Part shown: in pieces, positions 1 through 9,295 of the stretch
Position numbering within the stretch: the first letter of the stretch is position 1
Layout: every line of letters starts with the position of its first letter
From: Brachionus koreanus
Taxonomy: Eukaryota; Rotifera; Eurotatoria; Ploima; Brachionidae
Direction: 5' to 3'
DNA length: 50,520 bases
Assembly: GCA_016987375.1 (NCBI GenBank)
Contig: PJRA01000272.1
Location: forward strand, 390,671-441,190
Made by a program: the position numbers and the translations under genes
The notes under the pieces: generated by a model
Told to the model about the DNA's origin: nothing
What the model saw: only the letters and a program-made list of their open reading frames with translations
Database searches by the model: none

Positions 1-678
1 ATTTTATAATGGAAAATATTTAAAAGTAGTTTTTTTTTTTTGCATAAATGGTATGTCATTGATAGACGTATATATTGGTCATTGTATGCATGGCTTATTT
101 GATCAGAATATTGTTCATTTGATGCATAAACAGTGCTTACATTGTTCGAGTATGAGTATTTCGACTAAGATTACAATTATTGTGGGAGTAGACTTAATTT
201 TATATTCTACTTGATGACAAGTAATAGAGAAAATTGACAAATGTCGCCCAATATGTGATAAAATCATTAACCGAAAATTCAGATGTTCAAATGACCCCGA
301 AACAAAAATCTCGTAGTCTCGGGGCTTTGAAAAATTTATTTTCTAATCTTAATTATGCTACTTCAAATATATGTGCCTGAAATAAATTTGCAAGATCACT
401 CTTGCGTATCATGTCAATTAAAAAACGACTATCTTCTCTTTATATCTATTTGCTTTCATCCAAATTTTATAAATATACACATCACTATGGTAGTTTTGAT
501 GACGTTCATTACTATTTTGCCAAAATCTGACACCCATTTTTTCATTAGGGAAAAATTTTAATTTTTTTCTTCTTAAACATTTTACTAACTTAGTCATTCT
601 TTTTAATTAAAATTCGTCAACTATTTAAACTATTTTGTTTTTAATATTTTCAAAATAAAAAAATTTTTTTTAGCAAAA
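1..678. other. Upstream intergenic DNA, no gene seen
   Basis: AT-rich sequence with no convincing exon. A six-base stem (CCCCGA at 295-300 with TCGGGG at 319-324) is the only structure seen. The last bases before the gene at 679 are a T-rich tract ending in AG at 672-673, which could be a 3' splice site of a 5'UTR intron or a spliced-leader acceptor. Confidence 0.4.
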
Positions 679-1548
679 ATGTCTAAACATTACGAAGAAC
701 GCTATTATAGTAGAGACGAAATGGGCGACTCATTCGATGAACATCGGCGTTCGAGTTCACGTCGTCGCAGCTCAAGCCGGTCCAGAAGAGGACCCACAGC
801 GGACGAGCAGTATTACAGACGCGGCATGGACAGATCTGGCTCTGGCTCATCAATAAGCTCGATGGCTAGTGATTACGAATATCGGACTCAGTGCGTAGGC
901 GATCGACCAATGGTCCGCGCGCCTAGAGATGTGATTCGAGCGGCCACGCCACCACCGGTAATACAAAGAGTAGTCGAAAGAGCACCGACTCCCGAACCAG
1001 ATGTTGTAGAAAGAGTTATTGTAAGACCCCAGCCACAGCAATTAATCGAGAGAATAATAGAGAGACCTAGAACTCCTCCGCCTAGAATTATTGAAAAAGA
1101 AATATGCGAACCAGCTCCTCCTCCGATTGTCAGAACTAGAATTGTTAAAGTGGACCACTCGCCAAAGCACTACTCAAGTGGAAGTCGATTTGGCCTTCCA
1201 TCTTCTCGAAGCGGTGTCTACACTTATTCTCCAGTTGATTATGAATGCGGCTACGATGACTCATATTCTACTTCTTATTCAACAACTGAAATGTTTCCTC
1301 CACAAAATTATAATACTTACGCATCGCCGTCCATTTTTAATGCGCCACCACCTCCTCCTCCTCCACCGCCAATTACAACTATTTCTTATCAACCGGCCGC
1401 GCCTAATATGGGAATGAACACACAGCCAAATTATGGTCCAACGGCCTATTCGACTGGTTTTTCATATGGCTATAGAGCACCCAATATGCAAGGATATTCA
1501 GGGCCTTCTATCCAACACAATGGTCCTGCATATCCAAGACAATTCTAA
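679..1548 (+). CDS. Disordered RS-rich and proline-rich protein, 289 aa
   Basis: Single open exon from ATG at 679 to TAA at 1546-1548, visibly richer in GC than its surroundings. The protein is almost wholly low complexity. Residues about 22-38 form a Ser/Arg block. Residues about 90-150 carry a repeated pattern of the type V-E-R-x-x-T-P-P-P-x-I-I-E, alternating charged Ile/Val-Glu-Arg strings with proline triplets. A run of nine prolines lies near residue 225, and the C-terminus is rich in Tyr, Gly, Pro and Asn. There is no signal peptide, membrane segment or enzyme motif. An AG after a T tract just before the ATG may be a splice acceptor. The charged Pro/Val/Glu repeats resemble structural or cytoskeletal low-complexity proteins, but I do not recognise a family and give no function. 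Composition and codon use make a real gene likely. Confidence 0.75.
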   Translation: MSKHYEERYYSRDEMGDSFDEHRRSSSRRRSSSRSRRGPTADEQYYRRGMDRSGSGSSISSMASDYEYRTQCVGDRPMVRAPRDVIRAATPPPVIQRVVERAPTPEPDVVERVIVRPQPQQLIERIIERPRTPPPRIIEKEICEPAPPPIVRTRIVKVDHSPKHYSSGSRFGLPSSRSGVYTYSPVDYECGYDDSYSTSYSTTEMFPPQNYNTYASPSIFNAPPPPPPPPPITTISYQPAAPNMGMNTQPNYGPTAYSTGFSYGYRAPNMQGYSGPSIQHNGPAYPRQF

Positions 1549-1599
1549 AATTCAGGAATTCCATTTATAGAAGTATATCTTTTTTTTTGTTGCCTTTTA

Positions 1600-1605
1600 A
1601 ATAAA
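1600..1605 (+). promoter_or_regulatory. Polyadenylation signal AATAAA
   Basis: Canonical AATAAA 52 nt after the stop of the 679-1548 gene, the expected place for its 3' end. Confidence 0.55.
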
Positions 1606-2114
1606 AGTTTTGGTCAAAATATTTTTTATTAAGTTTTTAAGTCAGAATTAATCAATTATAATAAAAATTTAACTATATAAAATTTAAGCATATTTTTACT
1701 TTGATGTAAACATGCTCCTAAAATAGAAATGATATTTTTTTCTTATTAAAATTTTAATTATTAAAGTTCAAAATATTTTCCACTAGTACCGAATAATCTT
1801 GCAAATAAGTTCCATTCTAAGCTCGCTATTTTCAAGCGGAGCGGCATCTAACATTCTTCATAACTATTATTTTCAAATAAACCAATCTAATATGGGAAAC
1901 ACTCAAAACGTCGAAAAAAAAAATGTAGATTGATTAATTGGTAGAAAAAAAATTTGTAGAATTAATTTGGTAGATAATTGAAAGTGTAGAAAAAAAAAAG
2001 TCGACAAAAAAAGGTAGAAAATTGAATAGTCGAAATAAATTGTGATAAAATTTCTTTAATTGACCAAATTGTTGATTATAATCTTAAATAAAAATAAAAA
2101 ATTGCTACAAAAAT
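1606..2114. other. Intergenic DNA with short GTAGA/TCGA-type repeats
   Basis: No gene seen. Between about 1910 and 2035 the sequence repeats short units made of GTAGA or TCGA followed by an A run, spaced irregularly by about 20-25 bases. This lies at the 3' side of the neighbouring MULE transposase and could be the inner part of that element, but no matching terminal repeat was found on its other side. Confidence 0.3.
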
Positions 2115-3405
2115 TTATTTCTTCTTATCTATTATTGAACCAAAACCGTCCGAATAGAATTCAATCAAATTACTTTTATACTCATTAACTAATTTATTGA
2201 TATTATTACTTTCAGCAACCCATTTTTTTGTTCTACTTAAGTTTACACCATTAAAGATTTTAATCAAATCTGACTCCATATAATCCTGCTCGAGTCGAAA
2301 AAGCTCAACAACCTTTGCCACGCTTAAATTTTGTTTTACGTCTGGTTTTAATCGAGAATGCCACGACTCAACACTGTTGTTGGTTCGTGGTAAGTCAAGC
2401 TTAATTCGTTCATACAAATTCCAAATGTTTACTGAGTATCTTGGCTTATTTCTTGTACCCTTTATCATACGTCCGATGTAATTATTTTCGAAATAATTTA
2501 AAATTGGCAAAAAATAATTTGGTGAGTCAGTTTTTATAAACGCAAAAGCTTCTTCTATGTCCGATGGGGGTATAAAGGCCAGAGCTCGTAGACGTCTAAA
2601 ATTCTTTCGAAGTGAAGGATCAGTGTTCCATTTTTTAACTAACAATTTTTTTTGAATACGTCTATAAAGTGACTGGGATAGATGGAAATAGCAACCATAG
2701 ATCTGACACTTAAAAACATTTTTCGCGGCGTTTATCGCAGCCATTTCATAATCGCAATTGAATGAATCCGGTACTGACACTTTTAGCTCGTTTTTGATAA
2801 TTCTTAAAAGTTTTTTGTAAGTAATTTCTTTATTGTTTGGCAATAATGCGTACAACATTGGGAGACTTGTATTATTAATCGTAATATGAATCGAATAAAC
2901 TTGGCTAAACAAAGACGGTGAAATGTCGAAGGTACCATCCGCGTACCAGTCTTTGTGGGTACTCAAAAGTTTAAGATTATTTTGAGTAGAAAAAATTATT
3001 ATCCGATTTTTGTCTTGCGGTCCAGTGTCAAACATGCAAAAATTCGATTCGTCTCTATATGTATGGCGTAATTCGATTGGTATTTCAAGCTTACTCAAGC
3101 ACTTAGCATTAAACCCAGAAAAAGCCGTCTTGTTTCTTTCACGTCAGCAGATTTTTTACACATTGAACTAATGCATTCTGATGACGATTCCATTAATGTT
3201 TTACGAATTATTGTACGCGGTGGCTCACTCGTATTAATAGCCTATTCTTTGAGTTTTTGAATATTTTCTAATTGATTCAAACGACTCGGATCTTTGTCAT
3301 GTTCGTTATGAATCTGAGTCATTTTGAGTGGTGGATTAAGTCCAGATGACACAGCACGACCTGAACATGTTCTATTTTCACACTAATATACATCCCATAA
3401 AACAA
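2115..3405 (-). pseudogene. FLYWCH-MULE transposase, N-terminus broken
   Basis: Reading 3098 to 2115 gives about 327 residues of a Mutator-like (MULE) transposase domain. The motif WYADGTF holds the first catalytic Asp (about residue 54), CDYEMAA the second (about 116) and NNSVESWHSRL the Glu (about 244). GCYFHLSQ supplies the C/H pair typical of the family. That frame opens with TTG and has no ATG start. Upstream on the same strand, in another frame, lie remains of a FLYWCH zinc finger: CENRTCSGRAVSSG, then a His-containing tail ending HNEHDKDPSRL. Inside this part are stops at 3385-3383 (TAG where the conserved Trp before the Cys belongs) and 3244-3242, and a frame change near 3095-3190 separates it from the catalytic part. 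So the catalytic core is undamaged but the DNA-binding part is dead. No terminal inverted repeats or target duplication were found. Confidence 0.85.
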
Positions 3406-4225
3406 AAAATGTCTGAATTGAACCCTGTAAAACGTGAGCATTTCATCCATGAAAACCCTTGAAAAATGCCAAATAATAGAAAAACGCGAGTTTTTTTGTA
3501 ACCAATTCTTAAAAATTTTTAAAGACATTTATTTTTCATTTCAAAAAGTAAAATTTTAATACAATTTTTAATTTTTTCATTTTTTTCATTAAAATAAAAA
3601 TTTATCTGTTAACTCTTATCTGTTACTGGCAGAAGATAAAGAAAAAAAATACACATGCAAAATGGGGATAAGGATTTTAAATTCGTATCTAAACGAAAAC
3701 AAACAAATGATAAAATATCAAAATTAAAAATTTAAACAAATTAATAAATTAATAAAATCAATGAAAATTTAATAATTAAAAGAAAAAATGCGATGCTGAA
3801 ATTTAAATTTTAAATTTATTTCAAACTCTTTGTAAAAACATATTTTGTTAATTTCTTTTTTGTTTGAACAATGATAAACATTGAGTACGGAATTTCCATT
3901 CATATTTCCTAGCATGTAATACATTACCTACACAAATAAAAAAAGCTTGAATAAAAATAGACGATAGTAAATTTCAATTTCTCCTATCGAAACAATTTTT
4001 TTTATATTTAAGTTAAAAAATCTTTGTTTAAAATTTTATTTTAGATAAAATCAAAATAAGTCTTAATGTAATAATAATTGTGCTGAAAATGAGAAAATTG
4101 GTGCTTGTAAGAATCGATTAGATTTAAAAAAAAAAAATTTCTTATTTAATTGAATAGTTTATTGGAATGCAATTTTTTAAAATAAACTTAATATTATCAA
4201 AAAGATGTTAAAATTTGCCTCTAAA

Positions 4226-5290
4226 TTAATGATGAACTATGGAGCATACCAAACATCCAACTCTATTCAACAAATCTTTAACGCATTGAAGAGCTGATAA
4301 ATCATCAAAATGATTTGAATTTCCTAATAGTTCTTTCAACGAAAGCAAAGCATATCCATTTAAAACTGATAAATTTTGGACATTCAAATCATTTAACAAA
4401 TGTCTGATTCTGTCGACTAAAGCTGGCAAGTTGGTACTATCCAATAAATCTATATTGATCAAAAGTGTATCAATGTCAGCAATTGAATTCAAATTAGTTA
4501 ATAAATCAAGATGAACCAAATTTGCTAGTAAATGTTTTATTTGTGGAATCAAATCATTGTTAAACGATCCATGGCTTAAAAGATTCTTCAACTGGTTAAC
4601 AATATTCAAATCGGCTGTTGAAAGGATGTCTAAATTCAACTCATTCAATAAAGCATTCAATACTTGATCTAAATCATTCACATTGTGTAAATTCAATTGA
4701 AAGATCAAATTACGCAGTTCACCAAAAATACGGTTATTCAACAAATGATCCAAATTAATGTTTAATAAAGAATTCAAATTTTCTAAAGGTGACTCAAATG
4801 TGTGTTGATTTTTCAATAATTCCAACAAATTATTAACAAGATGCAAAACATCATTATTTGGAAGTGTATTTCTCAATTTTACCAAGTTCAATAAGTCTCT
4901 TAATGGTGTCACAATGGCTAAATCCAAATCACTCAATTGTCTCAGATCCAATGAATCCAATAAGTTGCCAAGGCTCAAAAGTCCATTTAAATCGAGTAAA
5001 TTGGACAAGTCCAATCCAACAAGTGAATCCAAAAGACCATTTACTCCTCCCAATAGATTACCCAACAAGCCTCCTGATCCTTGAACTGAAATTGAACCAG
5101 AGCCGCTTCCTGAACCAGAGAATTGACCACCTGATCCCGATGCGGAAATACTTCCACTGCCTGATCCAGATAGCAAACCACCAAGCAATCCACTTGATCC
5201 AGACTTTGGTCTGCCCAAAATTAAACCATTATTTTGGCTTATTAAACAAATGCATAATAATAAACTGATTGATTTAGCTAAATGCTTCAT
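4226..5290 (-). CDS. Secreted Leu/Asn-rich helical-repeat protein, copy A (354 aa)
   Basis: The reading frame is open from 5338, but I place the start at the ATG at 5290. The sequence MKHLAKSISLLLCICLIS is a good signal peptide, and a TATA-like box at 5354-5361 would put the transcription start below the upstream ATG. After the signal peptide comes a Ser/Gly-rich linker (about residues 30-75, GSGSGS type), then about 270 residues of Leu- and Asn-dominated amphipathic helices (many LLN, NLL, DLL units spaced about 30-35 residues). The tail carries three cysteines (QC, GC, VC) near the C-terminus. There are no membrane segments after the signal. I do not recognise the family; the composition suggests a secreted or structural protein, or a lipid-binding helical bundle. 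The antisense frame over 4858-5268 is also open in both copies; this follows from codon bias. A paralogue lies at 29993-31057. Confidence 0.85.
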   Translation of the reverse strand: MKHLAKSISLLLCICLISQNNGLILGRPKSGSSGLLGGLLSGSGSGSISASGSGGQFSGSGSGSGSISVQGSGGLLGNLLGGVNGLLDSLVGLDLSNLLDLNGLLSLGNLLDSLDLRQLSDLDLAIVTPLRDLLNLVKLRNTLPNNDVLHLVNNLLELLKNQHTFESPLENLNSLLNINLDHLLNNRIFGELRNLIFQLNLHNVNDLDQVLNALLNELNLDILSTADLNIVNQLKNLLSHGSFNNDLIPQIKHLLANLVHLDLLTNLNSIADIDTLLINIDLLDSTNLPALVDRIRHLLNDLNVQNLSVLNGYALLSLKELLGNSNHFDDLSALQCVKDLLNRVGCLVCSIVHH

Positions 5291-5353
5291 TTTTTCGAAA
5301 TAACCTTTTTTTTTGTTGAAATAATGTTTTGATAACATAAAATTTTTTTCATT

Positions 5354-5361
5354 TATTTATA
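5354..5361 (-). promoter_or_regulatory. TATA-like box of copy A gene
   Basis: TATAAATA on the minus strand, 64 nt upstream of the chosen ATG at 5290, conserved at the same place in copy B (29922-29929). In DNA this AT-rich the motif can arise by chance; conservation between copies mainly reflects recent duplication. Confidence 0.4.
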
Positions 5362-5860
5362 TTAGACTTCAAGTATTGTTAGACGGCACCACATATTTAT
5401 GAATAATAGATTATTTACTTGAATAGAAATCTCAAACAAAATTAATTCTTTTGTGTTTTTCTCAATGTTAAGCTCAAAGTGAAAAATTATCTAATTTGAA
5501 TTTAAGATTTTTTTTCATTATTGAATATTTCCGAAGAATAAAAGAACATTTGGAAAGACTGGAACATATTTTTCGAATTAATGTGATATTTACTGAATAG
5601 GGAATATAATATTTAGTAATTTTTCATTTTAAAGATAGGAATACAATTAAATTAAAGAATTTTATCTTACTAAATACAATATACCCAAAAAACACATTTT
5701 CTCGTAAAATATAAAAAATTTACAAAAAAGAAAAATATATATTTTTTTTAAATAATGTTAAAATTGAAAAATTTCAATCAAATTTTGATAAATTTCCACA
5801 TGAACTTTCCAGTGAATTATATTGAATATTATTAATAGAATTAGTAATATTATTTTGTTT

Positions 5861-6470
5861 CGAAAAAGTTTTCTTAACCTATTGATGAATTGAAAAAAAT
5901 ATGGTTTTCTGAAACAATATTAACAGGCTATCAAAACGAATCTTAAATTTTTCTTTAAATAAAATTTTTTTACCATTCGAAAGTATCTAAGATTTTTTTT
6001 TAATCGGAATATTTCGAAGGATCAAAAAATCAAAAGTTTAAGATATTTAAAGTAAATTTGTGAAAGATCTCCTATTAAAAAAAAACTCTTTAATCTGAAC
6101 TAAATTTGATTAGTAAATTATTTTAAAAATTGATGACACTCGTTTAAAAAAAAGATTAAAGGTTTATTCTTGGGCCAAGGTATCTAATTTATTTAAACAA
6201 AATTAGTAACTAATTACAAAAAACTAATTTTAAAAAATTAAAAAAATTTAGTGTTTTTAATTAATTTTCCATTTATTTAAGGTAAATAAAAAAAAAATAG
6301 AAAACTATTAGTTTAAGTTTTCTGATAATAAAAATTAAATCAAATTAAAATTATTCTATTCAAAATAAGCTTAGAATGGCTAGAAGCTTATATATTTACT
6401 AATCATTCTTATTTTATTAACTAAAAACGTTATATCTTACCACATTTCACATAAAATAGACTAAGTTAAA
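5861..6470. other. AT-rich intergenic DNA, nothing seen
   Basis: No open frames with coding character, repeats or RNA-like structures noticed. Confidence 0.4.
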
Positions 6471-6689
6471 TTAATTAAACCATATTTGAACAAAAAATTT
6501 GTTTAAATTGGTGAAAAAGTCACCCAAAATGTTTGTATTAGTTGAATCATCATTGAATTCTTTTTCAAAAAATGTATCTGTCATTACATCGTATATTGAG
6601 TTGCTTCGGCAAAATTTGGACTCGTCAATTTTTTTTCTCGACAGTGATTGTGGTTCATTGACACAAACTATTGATTTCAATTCACCCAT
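6471..6689 (-). CDS. Hypothetical small protein, 72 aa
   Basis: Single-exon frame from ATG at 6689 to TAA at 6471. The start context AAAAATGG is good for an animal gene, and a TATAAAAA box lies at 6743-6736, about 50 nt upstream. The composition is ordinary (mixed charged, polar and hydrophobic residues, e.g. MGELKSIVCVNEPQSLSRKK at the N-terminus), unlike the Phe/Ile/Lys-dominated chance frames elsewhere here. It has no signal peptide or membrane segment and no recognised domain. The opposite strand is also open over the same region; I prefer minus for composition and promoter. It could also be an exon of a larger gene. Confidence 0.45.
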   Translation of the reverse strand: MGELKSIVCVNEPQSLSRKKIDESKFCRSNSIYDVMTDTFFEKEFNDDSTNTNILGDFFTNLNKFFVQIWFN

Positions 6690-6735
6690 TTTTAAGACCA
6701 GCTTTTATTTTAAGTTTTGATTGAAAAATCAGCTC

Positions 6736-6743
6736 TTTTTATA
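6736..6743 (-). promoter_or_regulatory. TATA-like box for the 72-aa ORF
   Basis: TATAAAAA on the minus strand 47-54 nt before the ATG at 6689. Chance occurrence is possible in this composition. Confidence 0.3.
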
Positions 6744-7990
6744 AATTTCAGAAAGCAATTTTTGATCTATCATCCGTAAAACCTATTGCTCATAAGATAT
6801 AACTAACTTTTCCAGGTTCTTAACTAATTGCATGGTTTTTAAGAAAAAGATACTAATTACGAACAAGCAAGTAGACAAAAATTCTTAAATAAGAATGAAA
6901 ATTCTATAGCAATAAATTTCAGCTTCGACCAAAATAAGGCTTTTAAAATTAAAAACTTGAATATAAACTTTGATAATTATGAATTTTTAATGATTTTTAG
7001 TAATCATGAATGTTTAAAGGACGTTACAGATTAAATTTGAGCAATCAAAAAATTTAATAATTTTAAATTTTATAATAAATTTAATATTAAATGATCCACG
7101 ACTCACAATTAAAGATGTCAGAAAATGATTATGGTCTTCTTCAACAAGGTGCAACTTAATTGCACCTTTTTTACTTAAAATAAATCTTAACTTATGTCTG
7201 TAACATATAAATCTTTTTTGGCTTGTAAAAAATAAATTTAAAAAGGATAAGACATTTTTAAAAAAAAAAATTAAATTAGAAGAGTTAAAATTTCAATGGT
7301 TTTAATGTCAAATACTAAATGAGCTCAAAATTAATTTTATTATCAGACATAAAAAATGCTCCTTAAGATCTTATCATGGTATTTCAAAAGTAAAGTAAAA
7401 TTAAAAGATGACTTAAAAACGCTGAGTAAAAAAAAATGTTGAGGTTTATATGGTGAATTTTTTAATCAACATTAGGTTTGCATAATTTTAAAATTTTTCT
7501 AACATTTGTTCAATGAAGCTAAACTTAAGCTATTTATTTTCTTATTTTAAAATTTTAACATTAATAATTTGTGCTCAAAACTTTTAAATAAAATTTGCTT
7601 CAATTGATCGCTTACATGATTGAATTTTAAATTTATGTTAAAAAATATTGACTCTAAAAATTCAGAATTCAGTTTATGGTCTTCATTTCTCAAATGTTTA
7701 GCCATTACATTCAATAAAGATTGAATTATTTATAGCTTAAATATTTTGTCTTATTAAATTTTTTAGACCTTTAAAAGTTTCGTCAACATTATAATTAATA
7801 TTAAATTCAAAGTAAAAAAATTTATCAACAAAATCTGGCGTCTAATTTTAGTGGTTTAAAATAATATTTTGTTTATTAATTAAAATAATCATATTAAAAA
7901 GTTTATTTAAGAGATTATATTGAATAAAAATTCATTAATTTTAAAAATTAAAGTTTGATTTATTAATTGATTGAATTGATAATAAGGTGA
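6744..7990. other. AT-rich intergenic DNA with one hairpin
   Basis: No gene recognised. The only distinct structure is the hairpin at 7146-7172, listed separately. The 3' end of the 42-aa microprotein gene may reach about 7959 (TTTATT at 7959-7964, the reverse of AATAAA). Confidence 0.35.
7146..7172. other. Perfect 9-bp stem-loop followed by a T run
   Basis: AAGGTGCAA (7146-7154) pairs perfectly with TTGCACCTT (7160-7168) around the five-base loop CTTAA, and T residues run on to 7172. The form is that of a small-RNA 3' end with a Pol III type T stop, but no A/B box promoter was seen just upstream. It may instead be a chance palindrome. Confidence 0.35.
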
Positions 7991-8119
7991 TCAGAAGCTG
8001 AATGGAACACAAAAAACACAGCAAAACGATCCTTTTTCATTTTTTGCTGCAGGGTCGGTTTCTTCAATTTTTACTTCCACAAGCCCGCTTGGCTGAGTTA
8101 TTTGACTTTTTTCCGGCAT
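7991..8119 (-). CDS. 42-aa microprotein with Cys-rich hydrophobic tail
   Basis: ATG at 8119 to TGA at 7991. The sequence starts MPEKSQITQPSG, continues with an acidic and polar stretch, and ends CCVFCVPFSF. The ATG follows a clear splice acceptor (TTGCCTTAG, AG at 8129-8128), and a GTAAAG donor at 8175 defines a 48-nt intron in the 5'UTR, the usual size in this window. The terminal Cys-Cys-Val-Phe-Cys motif on a short polar peptide suggests lipidation or membrane association, which is inference. A TTTATT at 7959-7964 could be its polyadenylation signal. It is divergently placed from the gene starting at 8509, with about 390 bp between starts. I know no matching family. Confidence 0.5.
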   Translation of the reverse strand: MPEKSQITQPSGLVEVKIEETDPAAKNEKGSFCCVFCVPFSF

Positions 8120-8508
8120 TTTTTTTCCTAAGGCAATAATTGTTTAGAAATTATTTTTAAAAAATTTGTCTTTACTTTAAATAGAAATCCAATCAACCAA
8201 AAATAAAATTATGTAACTTGATGTGTGCTGAATCATCAACGTGATTAAGCAATTTTAGCTAAAATTGGGAAACTCGGCAATAATATTTGGTAATCAAGTT
8301 CAAAGATTTTGTTATCTTGGGCTTTAAAAATTTTGAAATCAATGATTCACTCTGATCTCTTTAATAACAATTTTTTATGTTTAATTCACTTAATTTAAAT
8401 TTTCTTTTAAAATTAAATAAAATTTTTATGTTAATTTTAAGAAAGCATATTTATATTTTATTCACAAAAATTTTGAAAAAAATTGAATTTTAAATAAAAT
8501 AAAAAAAA

Positions 8509-9295
8509 ATGAAAACGGACATCTTAGATACTTTTAATGAACAAAAAGAAAAATATAAAAGTAAGATCTAAAAAAAGGGTTATTCTGATTATATTAATTT
8601 TGAAATAAGGATTAGTTGATTTGTTGTCCGATGAAAATAAAAAATTGAATGAAAAACTGAGTGAAGAAAAGAGTAATGTTCATTTTATTTGGGTTTAGAC
8701 AAAAAACTTTTTGATTATCAAGAAAAGCTAGAAGATAATTCGATTACGATCAAGAATTTAGTTGAACAAATTCAAAAGTTAGATGAGGAAATTTTTGAAA
8801 AAAATTCCAAAATAGAAATTGAAGAATTGAAAGCAAAGACATGCTCAGAAGAAACAATCAAATCATTTGAAACTGTTTTGGAAAGTAAATTTATATCTTT
8901 TGAGATTTAATAATTTTTGAAAAAATTTAAAAGAACTCAATGCTGAAATAGAATTTTATGAGGAAAAAAACTCTTGTCTTCGAGAAGAAACAAATATTGA
9001 CATTAATTTCGATAGAGGTTTTGCTATAAAATTTAAACTTAAGAAATCATTTAATTTTTTATTCCAAGAATTATTTGCTTTGAGGATAAAATTTTTACAA
9101 AATGGTCAAGAAATATCATTTGATTTATCAAATCCCAATAACATAAGTTGTTCATACGACGAAATTTCTAATGAATTAATTGAAGATGGCAAAAAACAAA
9201 TAATTATCAATTTAATTAGAGATTTTAACAATGAAACCAAACAAAACAAAAATACGGCTGAACTAGTATTGATGCTGAGAGATCTTTTTGAATAG
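8509..9295 (+). CDS. Five-exon coiled-coil protein, 203 aa, possibly kinetochore Spc25-like
   Basis: Exons 8509-8560, 8610-8672, 8699-8884, 8934-9017 and 9069-9295 join in frame (612 nt). Every intron falls after the first base of a codon and has GT...AG ends; the introns are 49, 26, 49 and 51 nt. Residues about 1-125 are a highly charged Lys/Glu/Leu coiled coil. The last about 75 residues look like a small globular domain (LRIKFLQNGQEISF and a C-terminal NTAELVLMLRDLFE). The layout of an about 120-residue coiled coil plus a small C-terminal domain, and the ending like the F-L-x-x-x-R-K-x-F of Spc25, suggest Spc25 (NDC80 complex, kinetochore). This is a weak architectural resemblance, and another coiled-coil protein is equally possible. 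The existence of the gene is well supported by the matched splice phases. Confidence 0.75.

Larger units (their letters stand above)
3714..5860 (-). repeat. Segmental inverted duplication, copy A
   Basis: This block recurs in inverse orientation at about 29395-31830. Identity is close to complete across the coding part and high in the flanks. It becomes patchy beyond about 5850 (where A matches B at about 29430) and stops near 3714. Both copies hold one secreted-protein gene with its promoter and 3' flank. Relative to B, copy A lacks the about 280-bp segment found at 31496-31775, and it has no Merlin element at its outer edge. Confidence 0.9.

Noticed and set aside
850..1417. Open frames antisense and in another frame over the proline/RS-rich gene
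   Set aside because: They are shadows of the 679-1548 gene, whose codon bias and low complexity keep other frames open.
4858..5268. 136-codon open frame antisense to the secreted-protein gene, conserved in copy B (30425-30015)
   Set aside because: Conservation follows from the near-identity of the duplicated DNA. The frame arises from Leu/Asn/Ser codons read in reverse, and no start context or splice signal supports it.
6499..6720. Plus-strand frame opposite the 72-aa ORF
   Set aside because: Composition and the TATA/ATG context favour the minus strand; the plus frame is probably a shadow.
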